A DNA stretch of 64,000 bases from Pseudomonas sp. TH15 (GTDB taxonomy: Bacteria > Pseudomonadota > Gammaproteobacteria > Pseudomonadales > Pseudomonadaceae), in the NCBI RefSeq assembly GCF_016651105.1, contig NZ_JAEKEL010000001.1:1571501-1635500 (forward strand), in the 5' to 3' direction. The position numbers and the translations under genes were made by a program. Positions within the stretch are counted from its first letter, which is position 1. Each line of letters opens with the position of its first letter. The notes under the pieces were generated by a model. The model searched no databases, had not been told where the DNA came from, and saw only the letters and a list, made by a program, of their open reading frames with translations. Below, piece by piece: positions 43,882 to 55,009 of this stretch.

Positions 43882-44214
43882 TTAGTGCCCGGCGGTTTTG
43901 GAGAAAAGCTGGATCACCACAACGCCGAGCACAATCAACCCCATCCCCAGCATCGCCGGTACATCCAGCTTCTGCCCGTAGATAAACAGCGCTGCCACGC
44001 TGACCATCACAATTCCCATGCCGGCCCATACCGCGTAAGCGACGCCCACCGGAACACTGCGCACCACCAGGGTTAGCATCCAGAAAGCGATGCTGTAGCC
44101 GACGATCACCAGGATCAGTGGCAGGGGCGTGCTGAAGCCTTTGACCGCTTTCATCGAAACAGTGGCGATCACTTCGGCGCAGATGGCGATGGCCAGGTAG
44201 TAGTAAGCGGTCAT
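43882..44214 (-). CDS. emrE: Small multidrug resistance efflux protein EmrE
   Basis: EmrE is a proton-coupled antiporter for quaternary cations. The 110-residue protein has four membrane helices, with the essential Glu14 in the first (AICAEVIATVSMKA). Very similar to PAO1 EmrE (PA4990), including the C-terminal VIQLFSKTAGH. The start at 44214 (MTAYYYLAI) is chosen over 44256, which would add 14 polar residues before the first helix. It is divergent from a LysR-type gene, 103 bases away, its likely regulator. Confidence 0.93.
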   Translation of the reverse strand: MTAYYYLAIAICAEVIATVSMKAVKGFSTPLPLILVIVGYSIAFWMLTLVVRSVPVGVAYAVWAGMGIVMVSVAALFIYGQKLDVPAMLGMGLIVLGVVVIQLFSKTAGH

Positions 44215-44317
44215 GGGGTAATCCTCGTGTGAAGTGTTGCTTTCTGAGGTCGGCATTCTAGAGATTCTCCAGATGCGGTAAAGTCATTACCTATCTGCCG
44301 TGGAGATGGGTTTGGCC

Positions 44318-45238
44318 ATGAACATGCAATGGAATCTTGAGCAACTGCGTTTGTTTGTCAGCGTAGCGGAACAGCGTTCGTTTTCCGCGGTGGCGCGGGA
44401 TCAGCGCAAGGCGCAGTCGGCAGTCAGCAGTTCGATTGCGTTGCTGGAGGAGGATTTGGGCGTGAGCCTGTTCGACCGCAGCAGCGGCCGCCAGCCGAAG
44501 CTGACCGAGGCCGGCAGTGCCTTGCTGGAAGAGGCGCGGGAAGTGCTGCGCCAGTGCGAACGCCTGAACGGTCGGGCGTTGGCAATGATGCGTGGTCAGG
44601 AGGCGCGTCTGCGCGTGGCGCAGGATGAGGCGATGCCTTATCAGCCCATCATCGAAAGCTTCGAAGCCCTGGCCGAGCAATTCCCCAGCCTTGAAGTGCA
44701 ACTGACCAGCGCCGCCCAGGGCGATGTCGCGCGCAAACTGGTGGAGCGTCGTGCCGATCTCGGCTTGCTGTTCTATCACGACCAGATCCCCGAAGCGCTG
44801 GAGCGTCGGGTGGTGGGTAGCGTCGAAATGGTCACGGTCTGTGGCATAGGACACCCGTTGGCGGCGGCAGCTGAAGTGGACTGCCAGCAACTGGCGCAGC
44901 ATCGACAGTTGCTGATGTCTACGCAGTCCAGTGTCTATCCCGGCAGCGAGCCGGCGAGCCCGCAGGTCTGGCGTGCGGACAGTTTCTACGTGATGGCGGA
45001 ATGGTTGGTGCGTGGTCTGGGTTGGGCCTGGTTACCGCGCCATGTGGTGCAATACCCGGCCTATCAGGATCTGATGGTCGAACTGGTCAGCGAATGGACC
45101 CCGCCGGCACTGGTGGTGGAACTGGTCTGGCGTCGTGACGAACCGCTCGGCCCGGCGGCGCGTTGGTTGGCCGAACGTTTTGCCGTGCACTTGCAGGCGA
45201 TCGGCTTAAAAACCGATAAACTCCGCCGCCATGAATAG
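44318..45238 (+). CDS. LysR-type transcriptional regulator
   Basis: The 306-residue protein has an N-terminal winged helix (LEQLRLFVSVAEQRSFSAVARD...AVSSSIALLEEDLGVSLFDR) and a substrate-binding domain. The start MNMQWNLEQ at 44318 is preferred to 44300. It is divergent from emrE and probably controls it, or itself, from the shared gap (44215-44317), which contains an A/T-rich TTCTAGAGATTCTCCAGA imperfect palindrome near 44257. The stop overlaps the waaA start by eight bases. Ligand unknown. Confidence 0.9.
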   Translation: MNMQWNLEQLRLFVSVAEQRSFSAVARDQRKAQSAVSSSIALLEEDLGVSLFDRSSGRQPKLTEAGSALLEEAREVLRQCERLNGRALAMMRGQEARLRVAQDEAMPYQPIIESFEALAEQFPSLEVQLTSAAQGDVARKLVERRADLGLLFYHDQIPEALERRVVGSVEMVTVCGIGHPLAAAAEVDCQQLAQHRQLLMSTQSSVYPGSEPASPQVWRADSFYVMAEWLVRGLGWAWLPRHVVQYPAYQDLMVELVSEWTPPALVVELVWRRDEPLGPAARWLAERFAVHLQAIGLKTDKLRRHE

Positions 45239-46505
45239 AACTCTCTACACCGCGCTGTTTTACCTGGGGCTGCCACTGGTAGCGATTCGGCTGTGGCTGC
45301 GCTCGCGCAAGGCGCCGGCGTATGCCAAACGCATTGGCGAGCGGTTCTCCTACGGGATGCCGGTGATGAAGCCGGGCGGCATTTGGGTGCACGCGGTGTC
45401 GGTGGGCGAAAGCATTGCCGCCGCGCCGATGATTCGCGCCTTGCTGCAACGTTATCCAGCGCTGCCGATCACCGTGACCTGCATGACCCCGACCGGTTCG
45501 GAGCGTATTCAGGCGTTGTTTGCCAATGAACCGCGCATCCAGCACTGCTATTTGCCGTACGACTTGCCGTGCGCAGCGGCGCGGTTCCTTGATCGGGTTC
45601 AGCCGACGCTGGCGGTGATCATGGAAACCGAGCTGTGGCCCAACCACATTCATCAATGCGCCAAGCGCGGGATTCCGGTGGCGCTGGCCAATGCGCGACT
45701 GTCCGAACGTTCGGCCAAAGGCTATGGGCGCTTTCATAAACTGACCGGGCCGATGCTGGCCGAGATGAGTCTGTTTGCGGTGCAGACCGAGGCTGAGGCC
45801 GAGCGCTTCCGCTCGCTCGGCGCGCGTCCGGAAACCGTCGAGGTAACCGGTTCGATCAAGTTTGACCTGACCATCGACCCGCAATTGCTCCTGCGCGCCA
45901 CCGAGTTGCGTGGGCAATGGCAGGCGATGGAGCGTCCGGTGTGGATTGCCGCCAGCACCCACGAAGGTGAAGACGAAGTGGTGCTGGCTGCGCATCAACA
46001 GCTGCTGGCCAGTCATCCTGATGCGTTGCTGATTCTGGTGCCGCGGCACCCGGAGCGTTTCAATTCGGTGTTTGAACTGTGCAAGCAGCAGGGTTTTGCC
46101 ACGGTGCGTCGTTCCAGTGGCGAGCCGGTCACAGCCGCTACTTCGGTGCTGCTGGGCGACACCATGGGCGAGTTGCTGTTTCTCTATGCCTTGGCTGACA
46201 GCGCTTTTGTCGGCGGCAGTCTGGTGCCCAATGGCGGGCATAACCTGCTGGAACCGGCGGCGCTGGCCAAGCCGGTTTTGAGTGGTCCGCACCTGTTCAA
46301 CTTCCTCGAAATCGCCGCGCAGTTGCGCAGCGCTGGCGCGTTGGCCGAGGTCGATGATGCTGAAGGTTTGGCGTTGGCAGTGCAGCGGTTGTTCGAATTG
46401 CCGCGCGATGCGCAGCGGATGGCAGAAGCGGGATTGAAAGTGATGCGTACTAATCAGGGCGCGTTGCAGCGGTTGCTTGATGGGTTGGGAAGACTGATCA
46501 AATAG
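45231..46505 (+). CDS. waaA: Kdo transferase WaaA
   Basis: WaaA adds Kdo residues to lipid IVA, the first step of core assembly. The 424-residue protein has an N-terminal membrane anchor (about 5-22), the acceptor-domain motif VHAVSVGESIAAAP with the catalytic Glu60, METELWPN, and the donor-domain GGSLVPNGGHNLLEPAALAKPVL. It overlaps the LysR gene by eight bases, so the two may be co-expressed. It is separate from the main core locus, as in PAO1 (PA4988). Confidence 0.96.
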   Translation: MNRTLYTALFYLGLPLVAIRLWLRSRKAPAYAKRIGERFSYGMPVMKPGGIWVHAVSVGESIAAAPMIRALLQRYPALPITVTCMTPTGSERIQALFANEPRIQHCYLPYDLPCAAARFLDRVQPTLAVIMETELWPNHIHQCAKRGIPVALANARLSERSAKGYGRFHKLTGPMLAEMSLFAVQTEAEAERFRSLGARPETVEVTGSIKFDLTIDPQLLLRATELRGQWQAMERPVWIAASTHEGEDEVVLAAHQQLLASHPDALLILVPRHPERFNSVFELCKQQGFATVRRSSGEPVTAATSVLLGDTMGELLFLYALADSAFVGGSLVPNGGHNLLEPAALAKPVLSGPHLFNFLEIAAQLRSAGALAEVDDAEGLALAVQRLFELPRDAQRMAEAGLKVMRTNQGALQRLLDGLGRLIK

Positions 46506-46520
46506 TCGCTTGGAACATTT

Positions 46521-46656
46521 ATTGTGGCGAGGGGATTCATTTCAGATGGGTTGCGTAGCAGCCCCAAACCATTCAACGTGGTGATTCAGTCAGATCTGGA
46601 AAGCGGGGTTTACGACTGCTGCGCAGCCGGACGGGGATGAATCCCCTCGCCACGGG
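46521..46656. repeat. Long REP pair (TTGTGGCGAGGGGATTCATTTC type)
   Basis: Arms TTGTGGCGAGGGGATTCAT and its near complement with inner GTAGCAGCCCC/GCTGCGCAGCC. It lies between the convergent ends of waaA and tolC. Confidence 0.8.
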
Positions 46657-46674
46657 GGATTCATTTCAGAGTGT

Positions 46675-48108
46675 TTATGGGCGGGCCTTGAGTTGTTCCG
46701 CCGCAGCCTTCGCCAAATCCGGTGGCAGAAAGTCTTTGTCCGGATTGTAGTCAGCCTTGAGATAGCGCGACAAATCCTGCAAATCCCCCGGGTTTAACGT
46801 GCCCGCCGCCTGCTTCAAGCGCAGGTTGTCGAGGATGTAGTCGTAACGGGTGTTGTTGTAGTTACGTACCGAGGTGTACAGCTGACGCTGGGCATCGAGC
46901 ACGTCGACGATGTTGCGCGTCCCCACCTGATAACCGATTTCGGTCGCTTCCACCGCGCTCTGGTTGGAGATGATCGACTGCTTGCGCGCCTGTACCTGCT
47001 CGACGTCGGTGTTCACCGCGCGGTGCAGGTTGCGGGTGTTTTCGACGATTTGCCTGCGTAGGCCTTCACGCTGTTGTTCGGACTGGTCGAGGCGTGAGGA
47101 AGACTCGCGCACCTGGGAGCTGGTCAGCCCGCCGCTGTAGATCGGAATGCTCAGTTGCAGGGCCAGCGTGCGTTGCTCGACGTTGCCGCCGTAAGGCGTA
47201 CCGAAGGCACTCGGGTTGCCGAAGCCCAGCGCATCGTTGTCGCCTTTCTCGTACTTCGCCACGGCGTCCAGGGTCGGTGCGTGACCGGCCTTGCGCTGCT
47301 TGAGGGTTTGTTCGGCGGCGCTGACGGCGTAGTTGCTGGCCAACAGGTTGAGGTTCTGTCGGGCGGCGGTGTCGACCCAAGCCTTGGCGTCGTTCGGCGT
47401 CGGCGGCAGGATCGGCAAGGTGTGGACGATGCCCTGGATCGAGTTGTACTGACGGTTGGTCAGGGTGATCAGCGCTTCGAACGCATCATCCACCTGACGC
47501 TGGGCCAGGATTCGGTTGGCCCGCGCCGTGTCGTAACTGGCCTGGGATTGCAGCACGTCGGTCTTGTCCGACAGGCCCACATCAAAGCGCTCATTGGACT
47601 GGTCGAGCTGACGTTTGAACGCCGCTTCTTCAGCCTTGGTCGAGGCCAGGTTGTCCTGGCTGCGCAGCACGTTGAAGTAGTTTTCAGCGGTTTGCAGGAT
47701 CAGGTTCTGCTCGGTCGCCGAGAGTTGCAGGGCAGCTTGCTCGTTGACGTCCTTGGCAGCCTGGAACTGGAACCAGCGATCGGCGCGGAACAGTGGCTGG
47801 GACAGGGTTGCCTGATACGAATGAGCGCTGCGGTTGGCAGTGGCCGCAGGCTGGTCGAGCTGGGTGCGCACATCGGCCACTTCAGCGCCGCCGGAGATGT
47901 TTGGCAGCAACCCGGCACGGGCCTGGGGCACGACTTCTTTCTGAGCGCCATACTGGGCGCGCGCGGCGGCCAGGTCGGCGTTGTTATCCACCGCTTCCTG
48001 GTAGACGCTGACCAGGTCGGTTTTGGTGGATAAGGGCGCTTCTGCTGCCCAGGCCATTCCATTGGACGCACAAGACACGGCAAGGGCCAGTGAGAGTTTG
48101 CGCAGCAT
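46675..48108 (-). CDS. tolC: TolC-family outer membrane channel
   Basis: TolC forms the outer-membrane and periplasmic tunnel for type I secretion and efflux systems. The 477-residue precursor has a signal peptide (MLRKLSLALAVSCASNGMAWA) and two outer-membrane-efflux repeats, with the TolC-type first repeat QEAVDNNADLAAARAQYGAQKEVVPQARAGLLPNISG and second-repeat TEIGYQVGTRNIVDVLDAQRQLY. It is monocistronic and divergent from the thiC riboswitch. In PAO1 PA4974 sits at the same place beside thiC. Confidence 0.92.
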   Translation of the reverse strand: MLRKLSLALAVSCASNGMAWAAEAPLSTKTDLVSVYQEAVDNNADLAAARAQYGAQKEVVPQARAGLLPNISGGAEVADVRTQLDQPAATANRSAHSYQATLSQPLFRADRWFQFQAAKDVNEQAALQLSATEQNLILQTAENYFNVLRSQDNLASTKAEEAAFKRQLDQSNERFDVGLSDKTDVLQSQASYDTARANRILAQRQVDDAFEALITLTNRQYNSIQGIVHTLPILPPTPNDAKAWVDTAARQNLNLLASNYAVSAAEQTLKQRKAGHAPTLDAVAKYEKGDNDALGFGNPSAFGTPYGGNVEQRTLALQLSIPIYSGGLTSSQVRESSSRLDQSEQQREGLRRQIVENTRNLHRAVNTDVEQVQARKQSIISNQSAVEATEIGYQVGTRNIVDVLDAQRQLYTSVRNYNNTRYDYILDNLRLKQAAGTLNPGDLQDLSRYLKADYNPDKDFLPPDLAKAAAEQLKARP

Positions 48109-48303
48109 TTAGCCATCCCTAAAATTACGCTGATAATTTGAGCGCCAAAGGTACGGCGCGGCGTCGTACAGCGTCAAGGCGCGGCACGGCGAAGCGAGTG
48201 TAGTTGCGCACACGTTTGGCAACAATCCTGTAATTACGCCATTCATCATGGTGTTTACCGCGGTGTTGGCGTTCTTTGCCAGTTGTGTCTAGACTGGCCG
48301 GGT

Positions 48304-48394
48304 TCTTGTCGGGGTGCCTTGCTATGAGGCTGAGATCGAATAATTTCGGATCCCGTTGAACCTGATCAGGTTAGCGCCTGCGTAGGGAACAAGA
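48304..48394 (+). promoter_or_regulatory. TPP riboswitch (THI element) of thiC
   Basis: The classic thi-box elements occur in order: GGGGTGCC, GGCTGAGAT (about 48328), CCCGTTGAACCTGATCAGG and GCGTAGGGAACAAG. CTTGT (48305-48309) pairs with ACAAG (48389-48393) to form P1. It binds thiamine pyrophosphate and represses thiC. The 173 bases between it and the start contain hairpin-prone sequence (for example GTTCGACAATCGAAC near 48440) for the expression platform. The rest of 48109-48567 has no gene. Confidence 0.95.
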
Positions 48395-48534
48395 TTTCTC
48401 GTCACCCGGCGAGTCCTCTTGTGCTTCGTCCGGGATGTTGTTCGACAATCGAACACCCTCGAGCACTGAGCACAGCACAGCTGGTATTCCAGCGCCCGTG
48501 CGTCCATTCGATTACAGGTTCGCTCCGACAATAA

Positions 48535-50457
<1,923 letters not shown>

Positions 50458-50472
50458 TCCCGTATTGATCAC

Positions 50473-50610
50473 CCTGTGGCGAGGGGGCTTGCCCCCGTTC
50501 GGCTGCGAAGCAGTCGCAAATCCGGCGATGAGTTCTGACTGACAGATCTCGGTTGTCTGTTTTGGGGTTGCTGCGCAATCCAACGGGGGCAAGCCCCCTC
50601 GCCACAAGGG
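50473..50610. repeat. Long REP pair between thiC and cytX
   Basis: Arms CCTGTGGCGAGGGGGCTTGCCCCCGTT and its complement, with inner GGCTGCGAAGCAGTCGC/GTTGCTGCGCAATCC. Any thiC-cytX transcript would carry this hairpin. Confidence 0.85.
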
Positions 50611-50656
50611 ATCTGTGGGTCAACACAACAACAAATGTCCCTCTGAGATAACACCC

Positions 50657-51949
50657 TTGAGCATTCAACCCAGCACTTATTCCCCTGATATCGCGGTGCC
50701 GACCGACAAACGTGTGTTCGGCGGCCGCGATCTGTTTTCCCTGTGGTTTTCCCTCGGCATCGGCCTGATGGTCTTGCAGACCGGTGCTTTGCTCGCGCCA
50801 GGTCTGGGACTGTCCGGCTCGCTGCTGGCGATCTTTCTCGGCACGTTGGTCGGCGTTTTGCTGCTGGCTGCGGTCGGCGTGATCGGCAGCGACACCGGCC
50901 TGTCGTCGATGGCCGCGCTCAAACTCAGCCTCGGCGTGAAAGGCGCGAGCCTGCCGGCGATGCTGAACCTGCTGCAACTGATCGGTTGGGGCTCGTTCGA
51001 AATCATCGTCATGCGCGATGCCGCCAGCCTGCTCGGCGCTCGCGCCTTTAGCGAAGGCAGTTTGCTGTCGAACCCTCTGCTCTGGACCCTGGTGTTCGGC
51101 GCACTCGCGACCTTGCTCGCGGTCAGCGGCCCGCTGACGTTCGTGCGCAAGATCCTGCGCAAGTGGGGCATCTGGTTGCTGCTGGCGGCATGCATCTGGC
51201 TGACCTGGAACCTGTTTGCCAAGGCCGATCTGGCGGCATTGTGGGCGCAGGCTGGTGACGGTTCGATGCCATTCGCCGTGGGTTTTGACATCGCCATCGC
51301 GATGCCGCTGTCCTGGCTGCCGCTGATTGCCGACTACTCGCGTTTCGGCAAGCGTGCGAAAAACGTCTTCGGCGGCACCGCGCTGGGCTTCTTTATCGGT
51401 AACTTCTGGTTGATGAGCCTCGGCGTGGCTTACACGTTGGCTTTCGCACCGAGCGGTGAAGTGAATGCCTTGCTGTTGGCGCTGGCCGGTGCTGGCCTGG
51501 GGATTCCGCTGCTGCTGATTCTGCTGGATGAGTCAGAAAACGCCTTTGCCGATATTCACTCGGCGGCGGTATCGAGCGGGATTCTGTTGCGCTTGAAAGT
51601 CGAACATCTGGCCTTGGCCATCGGCGTTATTTGCACGCTGATCGCTTGCCTGGCGCCATTGGCCCAGTACCAGAACTTCCTGTTGTTGATCGGTTCGGTG
51701 TTTGCGCCGCTGTTCGGCGTGGTGCTGGTGGATCACTTCATCCTGCGTAAACGCAGCAGCCAGGTGGCGTCAGCCGCGTTGCGCTGGCCGGCGTTGCTCG
51801 CCTGGCTGGGCGGCGTGAGCACTTATCATCTGCTGGCCAATCTCTATCCGGACATCGGCGCAACCCTGCCGTCGCTGGTACTGGCAGGGCTGCTGCAGCT
51901 TGTGCTCGGTCGAGCCTTCAGTTACGGCCGGGAAACAGCTCGGGCCTGA
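50657..51949 (+). CDS. cytX: Hydroxymethylpyrimidine transporter CytX (NCS1 family)
   Basis: CytX is the predicted importer of the thiamine pyrimidine moiety. This 430-residue protein has about twelve membrane helices and NCS1-family sequences such as FSLWFSLGIGLMVLQTGALLAPGLGL and MPLSWLPLIADYSRFGK. I chose TTG 50657 (MSIQPSTYSPD) over GTG 50615, which adds 14 atypical residues; the start is not certain. It lies 199 bases after thiC and may depend partly on the same TPP riboswitch by read-through. Its 3' end overlaps the convergent lipoprotein gene by 32 bases. Confidence 0.88.
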   Translation: MSIQPSTYSPDIAVPTDKRVFGGRDLFSLWFSLGIGLMVLQTGALLAPGLGLSGSLLAIFLGTLVGVLLLAAVGVIGSDTGLSSMAALKLSLGVKGASLPAMLNLLQLIGWGSFEIIVMRDAASLLGARAFSEGSLLSNPLLWTLVFGALATLLAVSGPLTFVRKILRKWGIWLLLAACIWLTWNLFAKADLAALWAQAGDGSMPFAVGFDIAIAMPLSWLPLIADYSRFGKRAKNVFGGTALGFFIGNFWLMSLGVAYTLAFAPSGEVNALLLALAGAGLGIPLLLILLDESENAFADIHSAAVSSGILLRLKVEHLALAIGVICTLIACLAPLAQYQNFLLLIGSVFAPLFGVVLVDHFILRKRSSQVASAALRWPALLAWLGGVSTYHLLANLYPDIGATLPSLVLAGLLQLVLGRAFSYGRETARA

Positions 51950-52664
51950 GAATACCGTTGAGGCGCGGGTAAGGGATCTTCAGTTCAGTGTGGCCCAGGG
52001 CGTACGGCGCAATGGTGCTCACGTTGTACTTGAGGATCACCGCGCCGTAGGTCAGTGCCACGAGTGGGGTTTTCACAAACGGCCAGCTCTTGACGAACTC
52101 GGGTTCCTGATCGAGCTTGGTGCTGATCAGCCAGCTGTTGTGCGCCACTTGCGCAGCTTTCCAGAATGCATCTTCCTGCCCCGGCAACAACATATCCGAC
52201 AGGGTCAGCACCTTGTGCTGCTGGCGCGAGTAGTTGATGAAAGCGCGGCCCGGCGTGCCATGTTCGTCGCCGGTGTCCAGGTAACTGGACAATTCAACGA
52301 TCACCAAGCCGTCATGCTGCTCACGTACCTTGGCTTGCAAGTAGATGCTGGTGTGCGGATCGGCGGTGCGCAAAAACTGTTCGCGGTAGGCGGCCAGGGT
52401 CGGTGCAACCGGGGCGCCGGGCGTAGTTTGGGTCAATTGCAGCAGGCGTTTTTCGACGATGGCGTCCAACTGTGGCTCCGCAGAAAAATGCACCGTATCG
52501 ATGTTCGCCAACGGGCATTCAGGCGTGGAGCAACCTGGCTTCAAGGTTTCCGAGGCATCGCGGGTCGAGTCCAGCGGTGTCCGGTAGTTGGGTTGGAACA
52601 GGCTCTGGCAGGCGCCCAACGTCAGGGCGATGGCGGCCACGGAGGCGATTTTAAAAAGCGACAT
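51918..52664 (-). CDS. RsiV/DUF3298-family lipoprotein
   Basis: The 248-residue precursor has a lipoprotein signal with a lipobox, ALTLGACQS (Cys19). The rest shows the DUF3298/RsiV pattern, with SSYLDTGDEHGTPGRAFINYSRQQHKVLTLSDMLLPG and the C-terminal AVILKYNVSTIAPYALGHTELKIPY. Some members bind lysozyme, but here there is no sigma factor nearby, so the role is unknown. It is transcribed alone and its 3' end lies inside cytX on the opposite strand. Confidence 0.88.
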   Translation of the reverse strand: MSLFKIASVAAIALTLGACQSLFQPNYRTPLDSTRDASETLKPGCSTPECPLANIDTVHFSAEPQLDAIVEKRLLQLTQTTPGAPVAPTLAAYREQFLRTADPHTSIYLQAKVREQHDGLVIVELSSYLDTGDEHGTPGRAFINYSRQQHKVLTLSDMLLPGQEDAFWKAAQVAHNSWLISTKLDQEPEFVKSWPFVKTPLVALTYGAVILKYNVSTIAPYALGHTELKIPYPRLNGILRPELFPGRN

Positions 52665-52876
52665 GGGCGTCCTTCATAAAACAGGGAAAGGCGAAAAGTT
52701 ACCGCTTCGACTGTCAACGAAGCAGTCAGTTCGCCACTAAGCTAATTAGAGTTGGTTTCGCCCTCACCGTCTATCCCGATGACGGTAAAGGGGCTGCATC
52801 AAACGTCGCGAGCGCGTTAGGATGGCGCGAAGTCGAGGTTGGAACCTCGTAACGGAAGCAGTAAACGAGGATTGTC

Positions 52877-53494
52877 ATGACTGATTTTGCCAACGCCATT
52901 CCAACCACCGTTGATATCGTTCAGCGCGAAAGATGCTACGAGGGCTTCTACAAACTCGATCGTCTGCATTTGCGCCACGAATTGTTCGCCGGTGGCATGA
53001 GTCGCGAGATCAATCGTGAAGTGTTCGTTCGCCACGATGCAGTCTGCGTGCTGCCTTACGATCCGCAGCGCGACGAAGTGGTGCTGATCGAGCAGTTTCG
53101 GGTCGGCGCCATGGGCAAGACCGACAACCCGTGGCTGATCGAGCTGGTCGCTGGTCTGATCGACAAAGACGAAGTGCCGGAAGAAGTTGCTCACCGTGAA
53201 GCGCAGGAGGAAGCTGGGCTTGTGTTCGGGGCGCTTTGGCCGATGACCAAATATTTTCCATCGCCGGGCGGCAGCAACGAATTCGTGCACTTGTTCCTCG
53301 GGCGTTGTGAAACAAACGGAGTAGGGGGGCTGCATGGACTGGCAGAAGAAGCGGAAGATATCCGTGTCACGGTCTGGGCCTTCGAAGATGCCCTGCAGGC
53401 CGTACGCGATGGACGAATTGCCAACGCGGCCAGCATCATTGCTTTGCAATGGCTTGCTTTGAACCGCGCTGAAGTGAGGGGGTTATGGTCGTAA
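52877..53494 (+). CDS. nudF: ADP-ribose pyrophosphatase (Nudix hydrolase)
   Basis: The enzyme hydrolyses ADP-ribose to AMP and ribose-5-phosphate. The 205-residue protein has a perfect Nudix box starting at Gly93: GLIDKDEVPEEVAHREAQEE followed by AGL, matching Gx5Ex7REUxEExGU. ACGAGGA upstream is the ribosome site. Its end overlaps the DUF1249 gene by ten bases, and the same pair occurs together in many gammaproteobacteria. First gene of a same-strand run up to parC. Confidence 0.95.
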   Translation: MTDFANAIPTTVDIVQRERCYEGFYKLDRLHLRHELFAGGMSREINREVFVRHDAVCVLPYDPQRDEVVLIEQFRVGAMGKTDNPWLIELVAGLIDKDEVPEEVAHREAQEEAGLVFGALWPMTKYFPSPGGSNEFVHLFLGRCETNGVGGLHGLAEEAEDIRVTVWAFEDALQAVRDGRIANAASIIALQWLALNRAEVRGLWS

Positions 53495-53937
53495 ACAAGC
53501 TGCGCGATCGCTATCGGGTGGACCTCGTGGGGCTGCAAGCCTCCTGCGAGGCAAACTACGCGCGTTTGATGCGACTGTTGCCGGACATGCGCAGCGAGCC
53601 TGAGGCGCGGCGCATTGCCGTGACTCAGGGCGATCAGATGCTCGGTGTTCTGGCGCTGGAAGTGCTGCAAGTCTGTCCGTACACCACGACGTTGCAAGTG
53701 CGCCAGGAACACAGCCTGCCGTGGCTGCCGGTGCCGCAACTGGAAGTTCAGGTCTACCACGATGCGTGCATGGCCGAGGTCGTCAGCGCCGAACATGCAA
53801 GACGCTTCCGGGGCATCTATCCTTACCCGAACGCCGCGATGCATCAGCCAGATGAAAAGGCGCAGCTCAATTTGTTCCTGGGGGAATGGCTGAGTCACTG
53901 TCTGGCGTGTGGGCACGAGTACGCCGTCGTTCGATAG
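53485..53937 (+). CDS. DUF1249 (YqiB-like) protein
   Basis: The 150-residue cytoplasmic protein matches the DUF1249 pattern: VDLVGLQASCEANYARLMRLLP at the start and GIYPYPNAAMHQPDEKAQLNLFLGEWLSHCL at the end. Function is unknown. The family is almost always found between nudF and cpdA, as here, with a ten-base overlap of nudF. Confidence 0.92.
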   Translation: MVVNKLRDRYRVDLVGLQASCEANYARLMRLLPDMRSEPEARRIAVTQGDQMLGVLALEVLQVCPYTTTLQVRQEHSLPWLPVPQLEVQVYHDACMAEVVSAEHARRFRGIYPYPNAAMHQPDEKAQLNLFLGEWLSHCLACGHEYAVVR

Positions 53938-54036
53938 ATGTGAACTGCGTCCGGTTCAGCGGTTTCCTCTTTTGATCTTCCCCCAGCATAATTGCGGCCT
54001 ATATTTAATCCCGCGATCACGCCCAGGGAGAACGCC

Positions 54037-54852
54037 TTGCCGAGCGTATCCACATTGACCACCGCCGATTCGGCGTTGCTGGTACAGCTGTCCGACAGTC
54101 ACCTGTTTGCCGAGGCGGACGGCACGCTGCTGGGCATGAACACGCGCGACAGCCTGCAAAAGGTCATTGATCTGGTCCGGCTGCAACAGCCGCAGATCGA
54201 TTTGATCATTGCCAGTGGCGACATTTCCCAGGACGGGACGCTGGAGTCGTATCAGCAGTTTCGCCAGATGAGCGCGCAGATCGATGCGCCGGCGCGGTGG
54301 ATTCCTGGCAATCATGATGAACCGATGATCATGGCTGAGGCGGCGGTGCAGAGTTCGCTGCTGGAGCCGGTTGTGGACGTTGGCAATTGGCGGGTGACAT
54401 TGCTGGATTCGGCGGTGCCGGGTTCGGTGCCGGGGTATTTGCAGGATGAGCAGTTGCAGTTGTTGGCGCGTTCATTGAGTGAGGCGCCGGAGCGGCATCA
54501 TCTGGTGTGTTTCCATCATCATCCGGTGTCGATTGGTTGTGCCTGGATGGAGCCGATCGGGTTGCGTAATCCTGAGGCTTTGTTTGCGGTGCTGGACCGG
54601 TTTCCTCAGGTGCGTGCGGTTTTGTGGGGGCATGTGCATCAAGAGATCGACCAGATGCGCGATGGTGTGCGGCTGATCGCTTCGCCTTCGACGTGTATTC
54701 AGTTTGAGCCGGGGAGTGAGGATTTTAAGGTGGGGGAGCAGGCGCCGGGGTATCGGTGGTTGCGGCTTTTGCCTGATGGCCAGCTGGAAACCGGCGTCGA
54801 GCGCGTCACCGACTTCGCCTTCACTATCGATTACGGCTCCAACGGTTATTGA
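54037..54852 (+). CDS. cpdA: 3',5'-cyclic-AMP phosphodiesterase CpdA
   Basis: CpdA degrades cAMP and so tunes Vfr/Crp signalling. The 271-residue metallophosphoesterase carries the five blocks: SDSHLF (Asp20, His22), ASGDISQDG, PGNHDEP, CFHHHPV and GHVHQEID. Translation most likely starts at TTG 54037, with GGGAG seven bases upstream; the frame from 53992 would add 15 residues with no ribosome site. It follows the DUF1249 gene by 99 bases. Confidence 0.93.
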   Translation: MPSVSTLTTADSALLVQLSDSHLFAEADGTLLGMNTRDSLQKVIDLVRLQQPQIDLIIASGDISQDGTLESYQQFRQMSAQIDAPARWIPGNHDEPMIMAEAAVQSSLLEPVVDVGNWRVTLLDSAVPGSVPGYLQDEQLQLLARSLSEAPERHHLVCFHHHPVSIGCAWMEPIGLRNPEALFAVLDRFPQVRAVLWGHVHQEIDQMRDGVRLIASPSTCIQFEPGSEDFKVGEQAPGYRWLRLLPDGQLETGVERVTDFAFTIDYGSNGY

Positions 54853-54865
54853 ATACCGCGTCGCG

Positions 54866-54938
54866 GCCTTCGCGAGCAGGCTCGCTCCCACATTGGAATG
54901 CGAACACCTGTGGGAGCGAGCCTGCTCGCGAAGGCGTC
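54866..54938. repeat. REP inverted pair between cpdA and yqiA
   Basis: CCTTCGCGAGCAGGCTCGCTCCCACA and its exact complement around a 20-base spacer. Confidence 0.88.
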
Positions 54939-55009
54939 CTTACAAACACCCACGAATTCCCTGACTCCCTGTAAACTGCGCCTCTTTACCCGACGCTCAG
55001 GGAGTTCAA

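Noticed and set aside
50615..50656. GTG 50615 as the cytX start
   Set aside because: Adds 14 residues with no similarity to the family, and sits at the foot of the REP hairpin; TTG 50657 gives the expected N-terminus.
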